Origin: Bacteroidales bacterium
GTDB taxonomy: Bacteria > Bacteroidota > Bacteroidia > Bacteroidales > UBA932
NCBI GenBank assembly: GCA_016285215.1
Contig: JAEEQI010000104.1
Coordinates: 1 to 8,469 of the forward strand
Direction: 5' to 3'
Length of the DNA stretch: 8,469 nt
Of the stretch, positions 1 to 5,197 are shown piece by piece. Position numbers and translations under genes: made by a program. Numbering within the stretch: the first letter of the stretch is position 1; each line of letters begins with the position of its first letter. The notes under the pieces were generated by a model. That model was given only the letters and a program-made list of their open reading frames with translations. It ran no database searches and was not told the DNA's origin.

Positions 1-263
1 ATCATTTCGGGATTATGCCGACCCAGGAAAGGATTTGAAATCATCAGCAGGTCAGCATCGAAATCTTCAGAGTACGAGATGTCCGTAAATTCGGTTGTCA
101 TCTGCCAGATGAGAAAGTCCCCCGCCGTGACTTCAAACAGTTTGTGGCCACAGAAAAAAGACATCTTTCCACCCTTGCAGAGCAGATGGATGTGGTAGTC
201 CCTGTGGAAGGCCTCAGGGCGGACGAAATCGGTAAGGGTATTATAAATCAGGTAGTCTTGCAT
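1..263 (-). CDS. AraC-family transcriptional regulator, N-terminal part (3' end outside window)
   Basis: Reading the minus strand from an ATG at 263-261 gives 87 residues open to the window edge, beginning MQDYLIYNTLTDF. The text contains a cupin-like sensor segment: a YHIHLLCKGG strand pair, then FEVTAGDFLIW, which matches the 'hxhxxGdfhhh' pattern in the N-terminal half of many Bacteroidota AraC regulators. The C-terminal helix-turn-helix half, which would confirm the call, lies beyond the left edge. Such proteins are cytoplasmic DNA-binding activators or repressors. The gene is divergent from the flavodoxin gene, with 156 bases between the two starts, so the flavodoxin is its most likely target. 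A TAnnTTTG promoter element lies 22 bases before the ATG, and AAAGGA directly precedes the start. Family assignment rests on the sensor half only. A stand-alone cupin protein is the alternative. Confidence 0.72.
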   Translation of the reverse strand, partial: MQDYLIYNTLTDFVRPEAFHRDYHIHLLCKGGKMSFFCGHKLFEVTAGDFLIWQMTTEFTDISYSEDFDADLLMISNPFLGRHNPEM

Positions 264-285
264 TCCTTTAGGTTGCTTTACAAGG

Positions 286-293
286 CAAATATA
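286..293 (-). promoter_or_regulatory. Bacteroidota -7 promoter element for the AraC-family gene
   Basis: The minus strand reads TATATTTG, an exact match to the Bacteroidota sigma factor -7 consensus TAnnTTTG, ending 22 bases before the regulator's ATG. At the expected -33 position only a T-run is present, without the final G, so the upstream half is weak. Confidence 0.6.
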
Positions 294-368
294 AGCATTT
301 TCTAACAAAACGGAAAAATGGGTAAATCATTCCGCATTTAGGGTAACGATACTCTGTGAAATGCCCCT

Positions 369-376
369 TAACTTTG
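369..376 (+). promoter_or_regulatory. Bacteroidota -7 promoter element for the flavodoxin gene
   Basis: TAACTTTG matches TAnnTTTG exactly. No TTG is seen 19-21 bases upstream, which fits a promoter that depends on an activator such as the divergent AraC-type protein. Transcription should start near 383, which makes a TTG start codon at 393 unlikely and favours the ATG at 420 or 435. Confidence 0.6.
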
Positions 377-419
377 CGCCAGAAAACAGACTTTGGGATT
401 AATTGATTATCTTCGCAAT

Positions 420-947
420 ATGAGACTCATCACTATGCTTTTACAATCTATCGTCATTTTCTTCTCCCACGCGGGAGACAACTACAGTGTGGGCAATATC
501 GAGGTGGGCAACACCAAAATCGTGGCCGATTACATCTCTGAGATTACAGGCGCCGATCAATACGAGATCGTCACCCATAAGTACGACGGAATGGCCTACA
601 CGCCGCTGATCAACCTTGCAAAGGAAGAGGCCAACAAGGGCGAATTACCGCCCTACGAGGGTGCTGCGCCGGACCTTTCCAAGTACGACACCGTCTTCAT
701 TGGCGGTCCCATCTGGTGGGGCACGTATCCGCAGGTAATGTTTACCCTGTTCCGTGACATCAACCTGGACGGAAAGACAGTCATCCCGTTCACCACCCAC
801 GAAGGCAGCGGGCTTGCCTCCACCGTCCAGGACGTGAAAAAGGCTTTCCCGAAGGCTGATGTCAAACCGGGGTTCGCCATCTACGGTCACGAAGTCCGCA
901 CAGGCCGTGCCAAAGTGGAGAAATGGCTGAAGGGATTAGGCTGGTGA
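420..947 (+). CDS. Flavodoxin-like FMN protein (flavodoxin_4 type)
   Basis: A 175-residue, probably cytoplasmic protein of the flavodoxin fold, expected to bind FMN and carry electrons or reduce quinone/flavin substrates. Visible in order: a hydrophobic first strand; the phosphate-binding loop SHAGDNYSVG (residues 16-25) running into EVGNT (about 28-32); the isoalloxazine-binding loop GGPIWWGTYP (95-104); and FTTHEGSG (124-131), which is characteristic of the short flavodoxin_4 group rather than of classical electron-transfer flavodoxin. The frame is open back to a TTG at 393, but that lies about 10 bases from the predicted transcription start. The ATG at 420 is used here; the ATG at 435 would place the first strand nearer the usual family position and is almost as likely. 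The gene is divergent from the AraC-family gene and convergent with the M28 peptidase gene. The redox partner cannot be told from sequence. Confidence 0.9.
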   Translation: MRLITMLLQSIVIFFSHAGDNYSVGNIEVGNTKIVADYISEITGADQYEIVTHKYDGMAYTPLINLAKEEANKGELPPYEGAAPDLSKYDTVFIGGPIWWGTYPQVMFTLFRDINLDGKTVIPFTTHEGSGLASTVQDVKKAFPKADVKPGFAIYGHEVRTGRAKVEKWLKGLGW

Positions 948-1041
948 ATTTGATTCTATCGGCGTAAAGCCTTAATGAATCGCTGGATTTTCAGCAGCCC
1001 TTCCAGAAACCGGAGGTTCGAGATTCGGAGTGTTTGGTCAT

Positions 1042-2295
1042 CTAATACCGGCTCACAAAATCCGTGACTAGCTTGAAGACGGGCTCGTAGCTGTCAAAGA
1101 CGGCGGTTTTCCAGTTGTCAAAGATGGTGTGGTAATACTGGAAAGCATCGCCGTTTTCGTTCTCCAGGAAGATGCAGGGGACGTGGCGGGTGGCAAAGGG
1201 ATAGTGGTCGCTGTTGGCCGCCAGGTCTCCGCGGTGGAGGGCCCTGAAGTACTGCTTTTCTCCGTTGATCTGTTCAAACAGGGCAAAGCCGCGCAGGCCT
1301 TCGTCGCTGCATTCGCAGTACTGGACGGGGTTGTTGTCCCCAATCATATCGATGTTGAACAGATATTTGATCTGGGAAAGAGGCACAACGGGATGCTGGG
1401 CAAAGAACTCGGAGCCCCGCAGGTTGGCGTCTTCTCCGGAGAAGGCAATGAAGTACATATCATAGGAGGGCCGATGCCGGGCATAGTAGGCCGCCAGCGT
1501 TACGATGGTGGCCGTTCCGGAGGCGTTGTCGTTGGCACCGGCGTAGAACACCTTCTTTCCCAGGTTGCCCAGGTGGTCATAGTGGGCGGTGAAAACGTAG
1601 CAACTGTCGTGGCGCTCTCCCTCCACCTTGGCAATGACGTTGAAGATCTCACAGTCTTTCATAAAAACGTTGTCCACGTTGGCGCGGACGGTTTTTACGC
1701 CTTCAATGGATTCCGGGGTAACCCAGATGATGGGCTTGTCCACCACGTGGTCTCCGTAGGCCTTGAAGAACTTGATGGGGGAGGCCCAGGTGTAGATGAG
1801 TCCGGCGTTGGTGCAGGCTCCGGCTTTTTGCAGTTTGGAGAACACGTCCCGGTGCTTGTAGGTGAACCAGAACTCGCAGGCTACCAGGCAGTTGGCGTAC
1901 TCGGGTTTGGCCAGGTCGGCAAAAATGCGGTCCGGGTCAAAGTTGAGGGTGTCAATGTGGTACACCGGGAACTCCCCGTGAACGCCGGGGGAGTATTCCC
2001 GCATCGAGAAGTCTACGCCGGGGGTGAGCTTTTTCCCATCGGCCCATAACTCCATTTTGCCCGGGAAGGTGTTGATGTCTATGGTGAAAGGCTGTAGCGT
2101 CACTTCATCTACGCCTGCTTTCCGGAACTCTTTCTCCAGGAACTTGCCGGCCTTGTTGGCTCCGCCCTTTGCGTAGCCTCGGCCCTGGTATTTGGCGCTG
2201 CTGAGTTCCTTTACAATTCGCTTGTACTGGGGGAGGTCCTGCGCCGTCACCTGCACGGCACAGAGAATCAAGAATAACAGAAACACTCTTTTCAT
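1042..2295 (-). CDS. Secreted M28-family zinc peptidase (aminopeptidase-like)
   Basis: A 417-residue protein with an N-terminal signal peptide (MKRVFLLFLILCAVQVTAQD, cleavage probably after TAQ near residue 19), so it should act in the periplasm or outside the cell. The C-terminal half carries the M28 di-zinc site: His238 and Asp240 in AHYD, Asp256 in GANDNASG, catalytic Glu288 followed by Asp289 in FSGEDANLRGS, Asp316 in FNIDMIGDN, and His364 in SDHYPF. Family members remove N-terminal amino acids or cut small peptides. The residue after the catalytic Glu, normally a second Glu that binds zinc, is Asp here. The segment of about 220 residues before the catalytic core is not recognised. The frame is open 12 codons further upstream, but the ATG at 2295 starts a clean signal peptide and sits one base after the hydE stop, implying translational coupling as the last gene of the MATE-hydE operon. 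Substrate unknown. Confidence 0.9.
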   Translation of the reverse strand: MKRVFLLFLILCAVQVTAQDLPQYKRIVKELSSAKYQGRGYAKGGANKAGKFLEKEFRKAGVDEVTLQPFTIDINTFPGKMELWADGKKLTPGVDFSMREYSPGVHGEFPVYHIDTLNFDPDRIFADLAKPEYANCLVACEFWFTYKHRDVFSKLQKAGACTNAGLIYTWASPIKFFKAYGDHVVDKPIIWVTPESIEGVKTVRANVDNVFMKDCEIFNVIAKVEGERHDSCYVFTAHYDHLGNLGKKVFYAGANDNASGTATIVTLAAYYARHRPSYDMYFIAFSGEDANLRGSEFFAQHPVVPLSQIKYLFNIDMIGDNNPVQYCECSDEGLRGFALFEQINGEKQYFRALHRGDLAANSDHYPFATRHVPCIFLENENGDAFQYYHTIFDNWKTAVFDSYEPVFKLVTDFVSRY

Positions 2296-2296
2296 A

Positions 2297-3331
2297 CTAC
2301 TTATAATGTTTGGAGTCGCCCCAGCGGCCATAGCCGATGGGGATGCCTTGCTCTATGAGATCCTGAACGTCGCTGGCGTTCAGGGTCTTTCGGTTATACA
2401 GGTTGTACTTGATCATCTGCTCACGGGGCGTGATGTTGGGCATAAGGACGTTGGCGCCGGAAAGGATGCCCATTTCGCGGCCGCGCGGGTCCAGGATTTC
2501 CAGGGCCGTGGCGGCGGCTATGTTGATATCCGGCATCAGAAGCCGCAGCAGGGCAATCATTTTGAGCCCCAGGGAAAAACGTCTTTGGGCCGAAGGGTAG
2601 GGGACTCCCGATACAGCCAGAGGTGTCTCTGGATGGGGATTGTAAGGCCCCATCCCCACCATAGGGGTGTCGAACTCCTTATAGAACAGGAGGTCGTCTG
2701 CCATATCCTCCGCCGTCTGGTAGGGAAGGCCAATCATAGCGCCGGTGCCGGCCTGATAGCCAATCTCCTTCAGATCATACAGCGCCCGCAGCCGGCGGTC
2801 GTAGGAATGGTCCTCCGGGTGGATCTTCCGGTACAGGTCCGGGTTGCTGGCCTCGATGCGCAGCAGATAGCGGTGCGCTCCGGCGTGGAACCACTCCTCA
2901 TAGACCTCCCGCGGCTGTTCTCCCAGGGAAAGGGTGATTCCCAGCGGCGGATCCTCTCCGGTATCCAGGGCCTTGATGGCCTTCAGGAGACGGGTGATCT
3001 TTTGGGTGAAGGCTTTATCGGCCCGTTCTCCTCCCTGGATGACCAGGGAGCCGTAGCGACGGCTGGCGGCTACCCGAGCGGCGGCCAACACTTCTTCCTC
3101 CGAGAGCTCATAGCGCGGGCAGCGGACACTCCGGCGGATGCCGCAGTACAGGCAGTCCTTGACGCAGATATTGGAAATCTCAATGAGCCCTCGCAGGTAG
3201 ACTTCCGGTCCCACGGTGGCCACTTTGACGCGATAGGCCTCCTGGCGGAGCGCCTCCTCAAAAGCGGCATCCTCGCAGGCAAGGGCGGCGGTCAGTCCTT
3301 TCCGGTCCAGGGTGAGCTCCGACAGATTCAT
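2297..3331 (-). CDS. hydE: [FeFe]-hydrogenase maturase HydE, radical SAM enzyme
   Basis: A 344-residue cytoplasmic radical SAM protein. HydE acts with HydG and HydF to build the diiron part of the [FeFe]-hydrogenase H-cluster. The radical SAM cluster motif CVKDCLYC gives Cys56, Cys60 and Cys63. The QGGE segment near residue 100 corresponds to the SAM-contacting GGE motif. HydE-specific stretches follow: TLSLGEQPREVYEEW, HRYLLRIEASNPDLYRKIHP, TGAMIGLPYQT, MVGMGPYNPHPETPL and ANVLMPNITPREQMIKYNLY. These match the HydE pattern as remembered from the Thermotoga enzyme and separate it from BioB, ThiH and PylB. The three C-terminal cysteines that hold an extra cluster in Thermotoga HydE are absent, a variation known in the family. 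The start ATG overlaps the upstream MATE stop (ATGA) and the stop lies one base before the peptidase start, so it is the middle gene of three. HydF, HydG and the hydrogenase are not in this window. Confidence 0.93.
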   Translation of the reverse strand: MNLSELTLDRKGLTAALACEDAAFEEALRQEAYRVKVATVGPEVYLRGLIEISNICVKDCLYCGIRRSVRCPRYELSEEEVLAAARVAASRRYGSLVIQGGERADKAFTQKITRLLKAIKALDTGEDPPLGITLSLGEQPREVYEEWFHAGAHRYLLRIEASNPDLYRKIHPEDHSYDRRLRALYDLKEIGYQAGTGAMIGLPYQTAEDMADDLLFYKEFDTPMVGMGPYNPHPETPLAVSGVPYPSAQRRFSLGLKMIALLRLLMPDINIAAATALEILDPRGREMGILSGANVLMPNITPREQMIKYNLYNRKTLNASDVQDLIEQGIPIGYGRWGDSKHYK

Positions 3332-5061
3332 TGTGCCTTTTCAAAATTCAGGTACACGCAGTTGACACCGCTGCCGTAGTGGTAGTGGACATCCCGGCAA
3401 TAGCCCGCCACGATGCGCAGGCTCAGCGACTCCTGCTCCTGTTGGCCGTAAGCGAGCAGGGGATTGTAGGCTTTTCCGGCCGCCTTGACCAAAACCGTGA
3501 AGCGCTTGTCTCCGTCTACGATTCCCACGTCAAAGCTCCCCTTGAGCCCGCAGGAGAGGCCCATCTCCAGCTGGTGAAGCATCATCTCCTCCATGCAGTG
3601 GGTAACGGCCGTGAGTTCCGCCGGGTTAAGGCGCATGGCCTCCAACTTGTCACAAAGAAGGCGGAACTGCTGCGACACGCTGTCCTGGTTATAGGCCGCG
3701 CTTACGGTGATGGAACTGGGATTGCTGCCCACCGGGGTGAGCCAGACGGGGTGCAGGTGCTCCTTTTTTCGGGACAGGAGGGCCGATGCCAGCAGTCCTC
3801 CCAGCATAGGAAGGAGCATACCCAGCGGCAGGGCCACCCACAGGTTCCAGCGGGCCAGGGCCAGGGCGAGCGGCAGGGTGCACAGGACGATGCCGGCCTG
3901 CAGAAGGGCGGCCATCCGGCCCCGCTTGACCAGCAGGAAGGCATTGGCCTGGGTCATCAGCACGGTGGCCGGCAGGAAGACTCCGCTGAAGATGCGGAGC
4001 GGACGGGCCGATAGCTGGGCCAGGTGGGCATCGGCCCCGAAGAGGGAGGCCACCGCGGTAGGGAAGGCCAGCAGAAGGACGGAGGCGACCAGGGCCAGCC
4101 CCAGGGACAGTCTCAGGATGAGGGAAATGAGCCGGTTGACGCCGTCCCAGTCCTCTTCTCCGGAGAGGATGCCGCCCAGTCCCGTGATGGTGCCGCCCGT
4201 TGCGGTGAGGACCAGCATACAGATCATCAGCAGCTGCATGCAGATGCTCAGGGTGAACATTCCGTCGGCCCCCAGCGTACTGAGGACGAGGGTGTTGAGG
4301 CCCAGGTTGAGGAGAATCATGGATACGCCCGTCATGGCGGCGGGGGTGCCGCGGGACAGAATTTCCCGGAAATGGCGGCGAAAATCGGCCCATCTGGACC
4401 AGCACAGGCGGTAGGGACGCGGTTCCCGGAGAAGGTAGGGGACCATCACCAGGAAGCCCAGGACCGCAGCTGCGGATGTACCCGCCGCCGCTCCCCGGAT
4501 GCCCATCTGCAGCACCCGTACAAAGAGGATGTCCAGGGCCAGGTTGAGTACGCCGAAGATGCCTACGAACCAGGTTACCAGCTTGGGCTGTCCGCTGATT
4601 TGGACAAACTGGCTGCCGGCACAGGCAAACAGGCCGAAGAAACTTCCTACAAAGGCAAAGGGCAGATATTCCTGCAGCATCGGCTGCAGGCGGATGTCCT
4701 GGGTTATGAACATGGAAACCGGCCCTGCAAAAACGGCCAGGAGGGCCGTGAAGACTCCGCTGATAAACAGGGAGGACGCCAGTCCCACCGTGAGGATGCG
4801 GTTCACCCGCGCATAGTCCTGGTTTCCGAAAGCCGGCGCAATCAGCAGGGAGGTTCCCATCAAGAGAATGGTGCCGGGAAGCATAAGGATATTCACCAGC
4901 GGCAGGGCCAGGATGATCACCGACACGGCATCGGCCCCGATGAACTGGCCGGCTACCATACTGTCGATGGTGCAGTTGAGCTGGATGATGATGCCGGCAA
5001 AAATGGCCGCCGCCAGGTAATGCCTCAGCGTATGGCGGATGATATGCGAGTTGCGGATCAC
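3328..5061 (-). CDS. MATE-family transporter with a C-terminal degenerate RsbW-like GHKL domain
   Basis: A 577-residue inner-membrane protein. Residues 1 to about 435 hold roughly twelve hydrophobic helices with MATE features: CTIDSMVAGQFIGADAVSV in the first helix pair, GQPKLVTWFVGIFGVLNLALDILF, and MGIRGAAAGTSAA. MATE proteins export drugs or metabolites using sodium or proton gradients. From about residue 450 a soluble domain of some 128 residues follows that resembles RsbW/SpoIIAB-type ATPases (HATPase_c_2). The key positions look lost: the N-box ends in EEMMLH (491-496) where Asn is expected, the DxG motif reads AAG (527-529) before YNPL, and the GxGL motif reads SLSL (545-548). It may therefore not hydrolyse ATP. 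The frame extends to a TTG at 5112, but that TTG is the likely -33 element, so the GTG at 5061 is preferred; it lies 20 bases after the -7 element. First gene of the operon with hydE and the M28 peptidase. Transported substrate unknown. Confidence 0.88.
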   Translation of the reverse strand: MIRNSHIIRHTLRHYLAAAIFAGIIIQLNCTIDSMVAGQFIGADAVSVIILALPLVNILMLPGTILLMGTSLLIAPAFGNQDYARVNRILTVGLASSLFISGVFTALLAVFAGPVSMFITQDIRLQPMLQEYLPFAFVGSFFGLFACAGSQFVQISGQPKLVTWFVGIFGVLNLALDILFVRVLQMGIRGAAAGTSAAAVLGFLVMVPYLLREPRPYRLCWSRWADFRRHFREILSRGTPAAMTGVSMILLNLGLNTLVLSTLGADGMFTLSICMQLLMICMLVLTATGGTITGLGGILSGEEDWDGVNRLISLILRLSLGLALVASVLLLAFPTAVASLFGADAHLAQLSARPLRIFSGVFLPATVLMTQANAFLLVKRGRMAALLQAGIVLCTLPLALALARWNLWVALPLGMLLPMLGGLLASALLSRKKEHLHPVWLTPVGSNPSSITVSAAYNQDSVSQQFRLLCDKLEAMRLNPAELTAVTHCMEEMMLHQLEMGLSCGLKGSFDVGIVDGDKRFTVLVKAAGKAYNPLLAYGQQEQESLSLRIVAGYCRDVHYHYGSGVNCVYLNFEKAQ

Positions 5062-5081
5062 GGTTATTAGCTTCCAGTTTC

Positions 5082-5112
5082 CGAAGTTACGGAAAAACCG
5101 GTAAAAACCCAA
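5082..5112 (-). promoter_or_regulatory. Probable promoter of the MATE-hydE-peptidase operon
   Basis: On the minus strand, TTG (5112-5110), a 20-base spacer and TAACTTCG (5089-5082) match the Bacteroidota TTG/TAnnTTTG promoter with one mismatch in the -7 box. The distance to the GTG start is 20 bases, identical to the distance between the -7 box and ATG of the divergent SulP gene. Confidence 0.5.
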
Positions 5113-5119
5113 GAATCGG

Positions 5120-5163
5120 CCTTGTTAAAAATTTTTAAAATATTCCTTGTTAAAATATTTTAA
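5120..5163. repeat. Two tandem palindromic sites in the divergent MATE/SulP control region
   Basis: Two perfect 14-base palindromes, TTAAAAATTTTTAA (5125-5138) and TTAAAATATTTTAA (5150-5163), differ only in the central two bases. Each is preceded by CCTTG, so the 11-base word CCTTGTTAAAA occurs at 5120-5130 and 5145-5155, a 25-base period. Over the first 21 bases the two units agree at 19 positions. The second palindrome fills most of the spacer between the SulP -33 and -7 boxes; the first lies 12 bases upstream of the MATE -33 element. This is the position expected of operators for a shared repressor. An AT-rich promoter-activating tract without a specific regulator is the alternative. Confidence 0.5.
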
Positions 5164-5177
5164 AAAGCGTACCTTTG
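5147..5177 (+). promoter_or_regulatory. Promoter of the SulP transporter gene
   Basis: TTG (5147-5149), a 20-base spacer and TACCTTTG (5170-5177) match the Bacteroidota housekeeping promoter. The ATG follows 20 bases after the -7 box, so the untranslated leader should be only about a dozen bases. The spacer contains one of the two 14-base palindromes. Confidence 0.75.
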
Positions 5178-5197
5178 CGCCTTCAATTCAGCAAGAT

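Noticed and set aside
311..334. Inverted repeat CGGAA-14 bases-TTCCG between the AraC-type and flavodoxin genes
   Set aside because: Arms of five bases are expected by chance in a region of this size, and AraC proteins usually bind direct repeats; kept only as a possible site.
957..1041. Minus-strand open stretch after the peptidase stop reading ...RISNLRFLEGLLKIQRF...
   Set aside because: The frame continues open into the peptidase gene but contains no ATG, GTG or TTG start before an upstream stop, so it cannot be a separate gene as it stands.
948..1041. Possible terminator between the convergent flavodoxin and peptidase genes
   Set aside because: Only 3-4 base-pair stems (for example GCTG-loop-CAGC) without a following T-run were found; too weak to report.
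975..1067. Plus-strand 30-codon frame from an ATG between the flavodoxin and peptidase genes
   Set aside because: It overlaps the peptidase 3' end, has no promoter or recognisable motif, and its composition is not protein-like.
4024..5070. Long plus-strand open frame opposite the MATE gene, with others at 1129-2049 and 2192-3379
   Set aside because: All are antisense to genes with firm family signatures and read as low-complexity Gly/Gln/Asp-rich text; antisense shadows.
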